Source: Desulfuromonas sp. TF (GTDB lineage: Bacteria; Desulfobacterota; Desulfuromonadia; Desulfuromonadales; ATBO01). From it: a stretch of DNA of 64,000 nt. The stretch covers positions 382,435-446,434 of the forward strand of contig NZ_KI421413.1 of the NCBI RefSeq assembly GCF_000472285.1, given 5' to 3'. This document shows positions 1 through 7,464 of this stretch, one piece after another. The notes below the pieces were generated by a model. It was not told the origin of the DNA and did no database searches. It saw nothing but the letters and a program-made list of their open reading frames with translations. The first letter of the stretch is position 1. Every line of letters begins with the position of its first letter. The position numbers were made by a program, and so were the translations under genes.

Positions 1-268
1 GGACGAAGAGGATGACATCGGCTTCCTCCACTGCCAGTTGGGACTGCTCCCGCATCTGGGTCAGCAGCCTCTCCTCGCTCACGGGCTCGAAGCCGCCGGT
101 GTCGATCAGGGTGAAGGGAACGGCATAACGAGTCACCTCGGCGTAGTTGCGGTCGCGGGTGACGCCGGGAAAATCCTCGACGATAGCCTTGCGCTGCCCG
201 AGAATACGGTTGAAAAGAGTCGATTTGCCGACATTGGGCCGGCCGACGATGGCGACGACTGGAATCAT
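1..268 (-). CDS. der: Ribosome-assembly GTPase Der (EngA), N-terminal part
   Basis: Only the first ~89 residues lie in the window; the gene runs off the left edge. The product begins [20 protein letters not shown], the G1 P-loop of the first Der GTPase domain, followed by a G2-region threonine (GVTRDRNY) and the G3 motif DTGGFEP, which is typical of Der rather than Era. Der carries two tandem GTPase domains and acts in 50S subunit maturation. It lies about 90 bp downstream of era on the same strand, so both are probably transcribed together. The ATG at 268 is the natural start because the P-loop follows at once. Identification is firm; nothing can be said about the second domain. Confidence 0.95.
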   Translation of the reverse strand, partial: MIPVVAIVGRPNVGKSTLFNRILGQRKAIVEDFPGVTRDRNYAEVTRYAVPFTLIDTGGFEPVSEERLLTQMREQSQLAVEEADVILFV

Positions 269-317
269 GATTATTTTCGCTATCTTTACGCTTAAAGGTT
301 TTTATAATTTATAGTTT

Positions 318-359
318 GTCGCTTACAGCTTACAGCTTATAGCTTGCAGCTTACAGCTT
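318..359. repeat. Heptad tandem repeat, unit ACAGCTT
   Basis: Six consecutive 7-nt units (gtcgctt, acagctt, acagctt, atagctt, gcagctt, acagctt) fill the gap between der and era, and the last one runs into the era stop codon. It is one of a series of 7-nt-period intergenic repeats in this window with different unit sequences. Confidence 0.85.
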
Positions 360-1261
360 CAATCGTACCCGAACTCCTTGAGCAGACGTCCCGATTCGGT
401 CCAGTTCTTTTCCACCTTGACGAAGATTTCCAGGAAAACCCGGCTGCCGAGAAAGCGCTCGATCTCCAGGCGGGCCGACTTGCCGATAGCGCGGATCATT
501 GCCCCTCCTTTACCCAGGATGATGCTCTTGTGGGTGTCCCGCTCGACATGGATCACAGCGCTGATGACGACCAGATTCTTTTCCTCCTTCTCGACAAAAC
601 TCTCCACTGTAACCGCCACCCCATAGGGGACCTCCTCTCGGGTCTGCTTCAGGACCTGCTCGCGGATCATTTCGGCGGCGATGAAGCGCTCCGGCAGATC
701 GGTGACCATCTCCTCGGGATAGTAGCGCGGGCCCTCCGGGAGAGAGTTGCGTATGGAGGCGAGCAGATCGTCGACCCCCTCGCCCGTCTGGGCGGAGAGG
801 GGAAAGATCTCGCGGAAAGGGAATTTGCCGGCATAGGTTCCGATGAGGGGCAGGAGCTTCTCCCGGGGCACCATGTCGACCTTGTTGATGACCAGAAAGA
901 CCGGCGTTTCACTGCGGGAGAGGAGTTCCATAATAAATTCGTCTCCGCCTCCGGGGGGCGCCGTGGCCTCCACCAGCAGCAGAATGAGATCGACATCGGA
1001 ACAGGCGGACAGCGCCTGGTCGACCATGTATTTGTTGAGCCGCCCCCGGGCCTTGTGAATCCCCGGAGTGTCGAGAAAAAGGATCTGCCCGTCCGGGAGG
1101 CTGTGGATGCCGAGAATCCGGTTGCGGGTCGTCTGGGGCTTGCCGGAGGTGATGGCGATCTTCTGCCCCAGAACCGTGTTGAGCAGGGTCGATTTCCCCA
1201 CGTTCGGTCTCCCGACGATGGAGACGAAACCCGAACGGAAAGTGCTGTCGGTCTTATTCAA
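359..1261 (-). CDS. era: GTPase Era
   Basis: 300 aa, the usual Era length. The N-terminal GTPase domain shows G1 [12 protein letters not shown] (~17-28), the Era-type switch region SGKPQTTRNRILGI, G3 DTPGIHK and G4 NKVD. The C-terminal KH domain carries the signature ILGKGGAMIRAIG (~250-262), used to bind the 3' end of 16S rRNA during 30S maturation. The start overlaps the stop of the upstream radical SAM gene by 4 nt, indicating translational coupling; der follows downstream. Placement of era in an rnc-linked operon is common in bacteria. Confidence 0.97.
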   Translation of the reverse strand: MNKTDSTFRSGFVSIVGRPNVGKSTLLNTVLGQKIAITSGKPQTTRNRILGIHSLPDGQILFLDTPGIHKARGRLNKYMVDQALSACSDVDLILLLVEATAPPGGGDEFIMELLSRSETPVFLVINKVDMVPREKLLPLIGTYAGKFPFREIFPLSAQTGEGVDDLLASIRNSLPEGPRYYPEEMVTDLPERFIAAEMIREQVLKQTREEVPYGVAVTVESFVEKEEKNLVVISAVIHVERDTHKSIILGKGGAMIRAIGKSARLEIERFLGSRVFLEIFVKVEKNWTESGRLLKEFGYD

Positions 1262-2283
1262 TGGTTCTGTCCTTCATAACCGGATAAGTCGGTCAAGGTA
1301 AAGCACTGTCCCCCGAAAGCCATATGCTCCCTGGGGACAAGGCGGTTGGAAGAGATAATAAATTCTCCGAAGCGCTGTCGCAGATATTCGAGGTTGAACC
1401 GCCCATGGCCCCGTGCGTCGGAGAAGTCGGCCGGATGGACCTCTGCCCGCCTGGATCCGGTCGCCTCGCCTCCCCGCTCGAGCCCCCGCCGCCAAAGACG
1501 GGAGCGGATCAGTTGACCGAAGGCCGGATGCCAGGGGCCGGCCACCCAGGCCTGTCCTGTCTCCAGCTCAGGCGTCCCCTGCAATCCCAGGCGGATCACC
1601 GGTACGGTATTGTGACGGCAACGCCACAGCATCTCGGCGCACAAATCGACCGCCTCCTCCAGGCCAAGGGGTCGATAGTGGCCGGCATGAAAATCTTCCT
1701 CCAGCGCCGTTCCACGCAGGACCACCGTCGGATAGATGCGGAGAAAATCCGGCCGCAGGGCCAGAGCCTGCTCCAGCGAATCGAGGGCCTCCTCCCGGCT
1801 GCTGCCGGGAAGCCCCGGCATCAACTGCAACCCCACCGCCAATCCGGCGTTTCTGAGCCGGTCGACCGCCTCGCCGATCTCTCGAGCCCCGTGCCCGCGA
1901 CCCGAACGACGCAGAACATCGGGCGAGAAGGACTGGCAGCCGATTTCCACGGTGCGCACACCCGACAGGCGGAGATGCTCCACGGCAGGCTGTGACAGGG
2001 CGTCGGGGCGTGTTGATATCCGGATACCGTCGACGCGCCCATTCCGGATGAAGGGGGCCGCGGCTCCAAGATAGGCCTGCTGGGCCTCTTCAGGCAGAAG
2101 CGTAAACGTCCCGCCGTAGAAAGCCACCTCTCCCCCTCCCGATTCCGGCAGAATATCTTCGAGGGTCCGGGCCACTTCCTCTGGGGCCGGCGCTTTCCCT
2201 TGGCCCGAGGTGCGCTGCTGCTGGCAGAAGCGGCAGCGATGAGGACAGCCGGCATGGGGTATGAAGAAGGGATAGAGACGCAC
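1258..2283 (-). CDS. Elp3-like radical SAM protein
   Basis: 341 aa. The radical SAM cluster motif is near the N-terminus as CPHRCRFC (CxxxCxxC, ~13-20), followed by the glycine-rich FYGGTFT stretch and ISTRPD, the pattern of the Elp3/MiaB-like HemN-related superfamily. Residues after ~220 contain GLQGTPELETGQ, resembling the part of Elp3-family proteins between the radical SAM and acetyltransferase domains, but the full GNAT domain of true Elp3 is not evident in this short protein. The substrate is unknown; a tRNA or small-molecule modification is possible. It sits between rnc and era with a 3-bp gap and a 4-bp overlap, so it is co-transcribed with RNA-processing genes. Confidence 0.85.
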   Translation of the reverse strand: MRLYPFFIPHAGCPHRCRFCQQQRTSGQGKAPAPEEVARTLEDILPESGGGEVAFYGGTFTLLPEEAQQAYLGAAAPFIRNGRVDGIRISTRPDALSQPAVEHLRLSGVRTVEIGCQSFSPDVLRRSGRGHGAREIGEAVDRLRNAGLAVGLQLMPGLPGSSREEALDSLEQALALRPDFLRIYPTVVLRGTALEEDFHAGHYRPLGLEEAVDLCAEMLWRCRHNTVPVIRLGLQGTPELETGQAWVAGPWHPAFGQLIRSRLWRRGLERGGEATGSRRAEVHPADFSDARGHGRFNLEYLRQRFGEFIISSNRLVPREHMAFGGQCFTLTDLSGYEGQNH

Positions 2284-2286
2284 GGA

Positions 2287-2985
2287 TCAGTTTTCCAGCC
2301 TAGCCAGAGCCTCTTGGGCGGCCTCCTGCTCGGCAGCCTTTTTGGTCCTTCCCCTGCCGCATCCGATGGTTTCGCCCTCGGAGCAGACCTCGACGGTATA
2401 GACCCGCTGGTGGTCGGGACCCTCGGTCAGGGTCAGAGCATATGTGGGGGGTCGCCCCTGGCGGGCCTGCAGCAGTTCCTGCAGCCTGGTCTTGTAATCG
2501 ATGCCGGCTTTGCGCCGTGCTGAACGTTCGATCTCGGCGATGCAGAGAGCTTCAATGATCCGGCGGGCGCTTTCGAAGCCTCCATCGCAGAAGACGGCGC
2601 CCAAAATCGCCTCCAGCGCATCGGCAACCAAGCTGTCTTTTTCCCGTCCACCGCTGCGGTCTTCGCCGCGGCCGAGTCTCAAGGAAGCACCCAGGCCGAG
2701 CTGTCGGCCGATTGCCGCAAGCCCCTTCTCGCTGACCACCTCGGCCCTGATCCGGGTCAGTTCACCCTCTGCAAGGTCGGGAAAGGCTCGAAAAAGGGCG
2801 TGGCTGACCACCAGGTCGAGAACGGCGTCCCCGAGGAACTCCAGACGTTCGTTGTGGGGAACATCCCGGCCTGGCTGCTCGTTGCTGAATGATTTATGCG
2901 TGAGGGATTCCCGAAGCAGGGCGGTATCGCTGAAGCGGTACCCGATTTTCTCTTCGAGAGCTTCCTCGCAGGTTCGTCGCGGCAA
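2287..2985 (-). CDS. rnc: Ribonuclease III
   Basis: 232 aa. The catalytic domain has the RNase III signature NERLEFLGDAVLDL (~44-57) with the metal-binding Glu and Asp residues. A C-terminal double-stranded RNA binding domain follows (~158-230, ending in the A-rich KKAAEQEAAQEAL helix). The enzyme cleaves double-stranded RNA in rRNA processing and mRNA decay. The start is a TTG at 2985, chosen because GGAG lies 6 nt upstream and the following residues match family N-termini. A strong promoter (3042-3070) and a perfect leader hairpin (3002-3024) precede it. It is the first gene of rnc - radical SAM - era - der. Confidence 0.96.
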   Translation of the reverse strand: MPRRTCEEALEEKIGYRFSDTALLRESLTHKSFSNEQPGRDVPHNERLEFLGDAVLDLVVSHALFRAFPDLAEGELTRIRAEVVSEKGLAAIGRQLGLGASLRLGRGEDRSGGREKDSLVADALEAILGAVFCDGGFESARRIIEALCIAEIERSARRKAGIDYKTRLQELLQARQGRPPTYALTLTEGPDHQRVYTVEVCSEGETIGCGRGRTKKAAEQEAAQEALARLEN

Positions 2986-3001
2986 AAGGTTCTCCGTGCA
3001 C

Positions 3002-3024
3002 GGACCCGCACCAGATGCGGGTCC
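3002..3024 (-). promoter_or_regulatory. Leader hairpin of rnc
   Basis: A perfect 9-bp inverted repeat (ggacccgca / tgcgggtcc, 5-nt loop) lies inside the predicted rnc 5' UTR, its 3' foot about 8 nt before the GGAG of rnc. There is no U-tract on the minus strand, so it is not an intrinsic terminator. A role in rnc translation or autoregulation is an inference. Confidence 0.6.
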
Positions 3025-3041
3025 GTTGAAAATTGTGGCTG

Positions 3042-3070
3042 ATTATACAGTAATGGTCTGCTGTTATCAA
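3042..3070 (-). promoter_or_regulatory. Sigma-70 promoter of rnc
   Basis: On the minus strand, TTGATA (3070-3065), a 17-nt spacer and TATAAT (3047-3042) make a near-consensus promoter. The start point would be near 3035, giving a leader of about 50 nt before the TTG of rnc. Confidence 0.75.
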
Positions 3071-3100
3071 CGATTGCCGTGCCTGTTTCCAGCTTTTCCC

Positions 3101-3129
3101 TTGATTCTTCCCCTGTGCATTCCTATAAT
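3101..3129 (+). promoter_or_regulatory. Sigma-70 promoter of the tmk operon
   Basis: TTGATT (3101-3106), a 17-nt spacer and TATAAT (3124-3129) point rightward, divergent from the rnc promoter about 30 bp away. The predicted start near 3136 leaves a short leader before the tmk ATG at 3160 and excludes longer reading-frame starts upstream. Confidence 0.75.
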
Positions 3130-3159
3130 ACGATGATTTACCTTAAAAGATTGGTGTAT

Positions 3160-3807
3160 ATGTCTCTTTTCATTACCTTCGAGGGGATCGAGGGGTGCGG
3201 CAAGACCACTCAGATTCGCCTGCTCGCCGAAAGTCTTCGGGCGCGGGGTCTACAGGTTCTCGCCACCAGGGAGCCGGGAGGCTGTCCCATCGCCGACGCC
3301 ATAAGAAGCATTCTCCTGGATTCCGCAAACAGCCGCATGGCGCCCAGGACGGAGTTGCTCCTCTATGCCGCGGCCCGTGCTCAACATGTGTTCGAGGTCA
3401 TTTCTCCGGCCCTGACGGAGGGCAAGGCGGTACTCTGCGACCGCTTTACCGACGCCACCGTCGCCTATCAGGGATACGGGCGCCGTCTCGACCGCGAGCT
3501 GATCGCACAGCTCAACCGACTGGCGGCAGAAGATGTCGTTCCGGATCTCACCCTTCTCCTCGATTTTCCCCCTGAAGAAGGGCTGCGCCGGGCATGTCTC
3601 CGAAATGAATCCCTGCCGGAGTTCAATGAAGACCGCTTCGAGCAGGAGTCCCTCGATTTTCACCGCCGAGTCCGCGCCGGATACCTTGAGGCGGCCGCCC
3701 GCGAAGAGCGCTTTCGTATCATCGATGCGCGGGGGACGGTGGCCGAAGTGGCTGCACGGGTCGAGATGACCGTGGCTGAATTTCTCCTTCAAAAGGAGCG
3801 GGCGTGA
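3160..3807 (+). CDS. tmk: Thymidylate kinase
   Basis: 215 aa from the ATG at 3160. The product starts MSLFITFEGIEGCGKTTQ with the P-loop (~8-16), continues with the TREPGG motif that binds dTMP, and has DRFTDATVAYQGYGR in the position of the DR(Y/F) motif before the lid. It phosphorylates dTMP to dTDP in the cytosol. The ATG at 3160 is preferred over one at 3133 because homologues begin just before the P-loop, though the Shine-Dalgarno is weak for both. Its TGA overlaps the GTG start of holB by 4 nt. A strong promoter is just upstream. Confidence 0.95.
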   Translation: MSLFITFEGIEGCGKTTQIRLLAESLRARGLQVLATREPGGCPIADAIRSILLDSANSRMAPRTELLLYAAARAQHVFEVISPALTEGKAVLCDRFTDATVAYQGYGRRLDRELIAQLNRLAAEDVVPDLTLLLDFPPEEGLRRACLRNESLPEFNEDRFEQESLDFHRRVRAGYLEAAAREERFRIIDARGTVAEVAARVEMTVAEFLLQKERA

Positions 3808-4772
3808 CTTTCGCTCAGATCCTCGGACACGAACGGCAGAAGGACATTCTCAGAAGAGCCGTCGCCGCCAACCGCCTGGCCCATGCCTATCTCTTCGAAG
3901 GAGCCGAAGGAATCGGCAAGCGCCTCATGGCCCTCGCCCTGGTCCGTGCCGTGTTCTGCCTCGAGGGCAGCGGGTGCGGAAACTGCAGCGCCTGCCGGAA
4001 GGTGGATCACCACAATCATCCCGATCTTCACCTTCTGGAGGCCGAGGGCGCCTCGATCAAGATTGAACAGATCCGCGGGATTCAGAAAGAGCTCTCCTAC
4101 CGTCCCCTGGAGGCGCCCAAAAAGGTCTGCCTCATCGACGGAGCGGAAAAAATGAACCCGGCGGCCGGCAACGCCCTGCTCAAGACGCTGGAAGAGCCGA
4201 CGGGAGCCGCCCTTCTGATCCTCCTCACGCCGCGCCCCGAAGGAGTGCTCGGCACCATCCGCTCCCGCTGTCAGCGGCTTCCCTTCGCCCGCCTGCCGCG
4301 GGAGCAGCTCAAGAACGTTCTCCTCGCTCGTCTGGGTGTGGATGAAACCCAGGGGCATATCCTGGCCGCCCTCTCCGAGGGAAGCTTTAAAAAGGCTCTC
4401 GGAAAAGACCGGGAACTTTACCTGGATCGCCGGCGGGAGGTTTTGAAATCGCTCACCGCCCTGTCTTCCGGCAGCATCGTCCCCCTCTTCGAGCTGGCCC
4501 AGGAACTGGCGGAGGACAAAGAACGACTGCCGGAGATCCTGGAGATTTTCCAGGCATTCTACCGTGATCTGCTCCTGTTCCGGCACGGCCGTCCGGAATC
4601 GGAACTGGTGAATGTCGATCTCTTGGAAAAAATACACCGCATCGGAGCCAGGGAGACCGTCCCTTCCCTGCTGCGCAAACTCGATGCCGTCGCCGCCGGC
4701 CGTCGCCAGCTCGACCGGAACGTCAACCGCCAGTTGGCCATGGAAGTTCTCCTGATGCGGCTCGCCGCTTAG
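3804..4772 (+). CDS. holB: DNA polymerase III subunit delta'
   Basis: 322 aa, GTG start overlapping the tmk stop. The N-terminal RecA-like clamp-loader domain has a P-loop-like segment GAEGIGKRLM (~27-36), the zinc-binding CGNCSACRK cluster (~58-66), and the sensor region GNALLKTLEEPTG (~121-133) with the following SRCQRLPF. These are hallmarks of the delta' subunit, which helps load the sliding clamp. The tmk-holB-ricT-metG-tatD order is a widely conserved bacterial cluster. Assignment is strong; a DnaX identity is unlikely because of the length and the degenerate ATPase motif. Confidence 0.93.
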   Translation: MTFAQILGHERQKDILRRAVAANRLAHAYLFEGAEGIGKRLMALALVRAVFCLEGSGCGNCSACRKVDHHNHPDLHLLEAEGASIKIEQIRGIQKELSYRPLEAPKKVCLIDGAEKMNPAAGNALLKTLEEPTGAALLILLTPRPEGVLGTIRSRCQRLPFARLPREQLKNVLLARLGVDETQGHILAALSEGSFKKALGKDRELYLDRRREVLKSLTALSSGSIVPLFELAQELAEDKERLPEILEIFQAFYRDLLLFRHGRPESELVNVDLLEKIHRIGARETVPSLLRKLDAVAAGRRQLDRNVNRQLAMEVLLMRLAA

Positions 4773-4797
4773 AAAACGGTTTATAAGGATAAGTTGA

Positions 4798-5820
4798 ATG
4801 ATTCGCATAGTTTCGATAAAATTCCGGGATGCCGGAAAGCAATACGATTTCAACGCCCAGAACCTGGAACTCAACCGCGGTACGGAAGTGATCGTGGAGA
4901 CCGACAGGGGACGGGCTCTCGGAAAGGTGGTCGTGCCCCCCCGGGAGATCCCCCGCACGGATGCTCCGGAAGGTATTAAGAACATCATTCGAATCGCCTC
5001 AGACGAGGATAGGGCCTTGGCACGCACCAACGCCGCAAGGGAAAGCGAGGCCTTCCGCTTCTGTCAGCTACGCGTTCAGGAGCGGAAAATGGACATGAAG
5101 CTGGTCCGGGCCGAATACCTCTTCGACGGCTCAAAGATCATTTTCTATTTCACCGCCGACGGACGGGTCGATTTTCGCGAATTGGTCAAAGATCTGGCTC
5201 ACCACTTCCATACCCGCATCGAGATGCGCCAGATCGGCGTACGGGACGAGGCCAAACTTACCGGAGGAATCGGCATCTGCGGCCGTGAATTGTGCTGCTG
5301 CACCTTTCTCACCGAGTTCACCCCCGTCTCGGTCAAGATGGCCAAGGAGCAGGGGCTGGCTCTGAACCCCAATAAGATCTCCGGCCAGTGCGGCCGGCTG
5401 CTGTGCTGCCTGAGTTACGAATTCGAGACCTATTGCTCCATGAAGAAATGCCTTCCCAAGTGCGGCCGCAAGGTCCAGGTGGAAGGGGGCGAAGGGGAAA
5501 TCGTCGATCAGAACGTCCTCGCTCAGACCGTGACCGTCCGCCTCGGAGACGGGAAAAAGATGGAGGTCCCGGCCGACCAACTGGAAAACCGGCCTGCTCA
5601 GCCTGCCGAAGCTCCTTCACGGCAAAGATCTAAAAGCGACGAAGTCCCACCGCAAAGAGAGCGGCCGAAGCGCCGCCCCGCCCCCCCGGCGCCCGGACCC
5701 GTCTCCGAAAAACCCGTGGATCCCGCTCCGCCGGAACAGGGCGTGCCTGAGGGGGAATCGGCCGAACAGACGGAAGGCCGGAAGAGAAGCCGCCGTCGGC
5801 GTCGCCCGCGGCGGAAATGA
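4798..5820 (+). CDS. ricT: PSP1-domain protein, RicT (YaaT) homologue
   Basis: 340 aa. Residues ~1-230 match the PSP1/RicT family: an N-terminal beta-rich part (MIRIVSIKFRDAGKQYDFNA) and a C-terminal domain with the conserved cysteines GICGRELCCCTF and SGQCGRLLCCLSYE, then YCSMKKCLPKCG. In Bacillus, RicT with RicA and RicF forms a complex, reported to carry Fe-S clusters, that affects RNase Y-dependent mRNA maturation; partners are not in this window. The last ~80 residues are a Pro/Arg-rich tail ending in a run of arginines, possibly nucleic-acid binding. Located 25 bp after holB and 16 bp before metG, in the usual genomic slot of this family. Confidence 0.9.
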   Translation: MIRIVSIKFRDAGKQYDFNAQNLELNRGTEVIVETDRGRALGKVVVPPREIPRTDAPEGIKNIIRIASDEDRALARTNAARESEAFRFCQLRVQERKMDMKLVRAEYLFDGSKIIFYFTADGRVDFRELVKDLAHHFHTRIEMRQIGVRDEAKLTGGIGICGRELCCCTFLTEFTPVSVKMAKEQGLALNPNKISGQCGRLLCCLSYEFETYCSMKKCLPKCGRKVQVEGGEGEIVDQNVLAQTVTVRLGDGKKMEVPADQLENRPAQPAEAPSRQRSKSDEVPPQRERPKRRPAPPAPGPVSEKPVDPAPPEQGVPEGESAEQTEGRKRSRRRRRPRRK

Positions 5821-5836
5821 CATCAGGAGAGAACCG

Positions 5837-7369
5837 ATGGACAAGCGTTTCTACATTACCACTCCCATTTACTACGTGAACGATGTCCCTCACATCGGCC
5901 ATGCCTACACGACACTGGCCTGCGATGCGCTGGCCAGGTACAAGCGATCCCGCGGGTTCGACGTCTTCTTCCTGACCGGTACAGACGAGCACGGACAGAA
6001 GGTCGAGAAGGCAGCCCAATCCAAGGGGGAGACTCCTCTGGAGCTTGCCGATCGGGTGATGAAGCGCTTCCAGGCCCTGTGGGAGAAGCTCGACATCTCC
6101 CATACAGATTTTATCCGCACCTCCCAGGAGAGGCACATCAAGGGCGTCCAGCAGCTCTTCCGGATAATCCAGGCCAAGGGGGACATCTATCTCGGCGAAT
6201 ACGAGGACTGGTACTGCACGCCCTGCGAAACTTTCTGGACCGAGACACAGCTGATGGACGGCTGCTGCCCCGACTGCGGACGGCCGACGGACAAGCTCAA
6301 GGAAGAGTCCTACTTCTTCCGCATGAGCAAGTATCAGGAAGAGCTGATCCGCCATATCGAGGAGAACCCCGAATTCATCCAGCCGCGCAGCCGGCGCAAC
6401 GAGATCCTCAATTTCGTCCGTGAAGGGCTGCGCGATCTCTCCATCTCCCGCACGTCCTTCTCCTGGGGGATTCCGGTGCCGGGGGACGAGAAACATGTCA
6501 TCTACGTCTGGTTCGATGCTCTTACCAACTACATCACCGCCCTCGGATACCCCGAAGATCCGGAGGGGCAGTTCAAGACCTACTGGCCCGCCGACGCCCA
6601 CGTCATCGGCAAGGACATCCTGCGCTTCCATACGGTTTACTGGCCGACGTTCCTGCTCGCGGCCGGCATCCCCCTGCCGAAAAAGGTCTTCGCCCATGGA
6701 TGGTGGACCGTGGAGGGGCAGAAAATGAGCAAAAGCCTGCAGAACGTCGTCGAACCGAACATGCTCATCGACAAATACGGCGCCGATGCGATCCGCTACT
6801 TCCTCCTGCGGGAAGTCCCCTTCGGCCTCGACGGCGACTTCTCCCACTCAGCCCTGATCCATCGCATCAACTCGGATCTGGCCAACGATCTGGGCAACCT
6901 GGTGAGCCGTTCCACGGCCATGGTCCACAAGTATTTCGATGGAAATCTCCCCGCCCCCGGCGAAGACGAGGATATCGACCGCAGATTCATCGACCGATTC
7001 CCCGCCGCCGTCCGGACTGTCGACGTCCAGATGAACGAGCTGGCCTTCAACAAAGCCCTGCAGACGATCTGGGAACTGATCAGCGCCGCCAACAAGTACA
7101 TCGACGAGACGGCTCCCTGGGCTCTGGCCAAAGACGAAGAGCGGCGGGAGAGACTGGGAACGGTCATGTACAACCTGATCGAGGCGGTGCGCCTGATCGC
7201 CCTGCTGATAGCCCCCTTCATGCCTGAAACAGCGGCCAGAACCATGGCCACCCTGGGCGGCGACCCCGAAGCTCTCGCCTTGGAGGGGAACGACGGATGG
7301 GGCGATCTGCATCCCGGAACGGCCATCGCCAAGGCCGCCCCCCTCTTCCCCCGGATCGAAGCGGAGTAA
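5837..7369 (+). CDS. metG: Methionyl-tRNA synthetase
   Basis: 510 aa. The Rossmann catalytic core has the HIGH motif as PHIGHAYT (~18-25) and KMSKS as KMSKSLQN (~297-304). The connective peptide contains a four-cysteine zinc knuckle: CTPC and CPDC (~127-148). An anticodon-binding helical domain follows to the end. The protein stops at 510 aa and lacks the C-terminal EMAP/Trbp111-like tRNA-binding domain of many longer MetG proteins, so it is the short form. A ggaga Shine-Dalgarno lies before the ATG. It belongs to the tmk-holB-ricT-metG-tatD operon. Confidence 0.97.
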   Translation: MDKRFYITTPIYYVNDVPHIGHAYTTLACDALARYKRSRGFDVFFLTGTDEHGQKVEKAAQSKGETPLELADRVMKRFQALWEKLDISHTDFIRTSQERHIKGVQQLFRIIQAKGDIYLGEYEDWYCTPCETFWTETQLMDGCCPDCGRPTDKLKEESYFFRMSKYQEELIRHIEENPEFIQPRSRRNEILNFVREGLRDLSISRTSFSWGIPVPGDEKHVIYVWFDALTNYITALGYPEDPEGQFKTYWPADAHVIGKDILRFHTVYWPTFLLAAGIPLPKKVFAHGWWTVEGQKMSKSLQNVVEPNMLIDKYGADAIRYFLLREVPFGLDGDFSHSALIHRINSDLANDLGNLVSRSTAMVHKYFDGNLPAPGEDEDIDRRFIDRFPAAVRTVDVQMNELAFNKALQTIWELISAANKYIDETAPWALAKDEERRERLGTVMYNLIEAVRLIALLIAPFMPETAARTMATLGGDPEALALEGNDGWGDLHPGTAIAKAAPLFPRIEAE

Positions 7370-7387
7370 AATCAAGGAGAAAGGATC

Positions 7388-7457
7388 AAGGTTAAAGGTT
7401 AAAGAGAAACCTGAAGCTTCTGACCTTTAACCTTTTACCTTTAACCTTTTACCTATA
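7388..7457. repeat. Heptad repeats AAGGTTA / ACCTTTA between metG and tatD
   Basis: Two AAGGTTA units (7388-7401) and, after a 21-nt spacer, five ACCTTTW-type units (7423-7457) fill most of the 95-bp gap. The two halves are inverted with respect to each other, so the RNA could form an A/U-rich stem. No clear promoter or terminator was seen. Confidence 0.8.
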
Positions 7458-7464
7458 AAGACTC

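Noticed and set aside
359-1279. Long plus-strand frames opposite era and many other genes
   Set aside because: They mirror high-G+C codon bias on the other strand and lack ribosome sites and family patterns.
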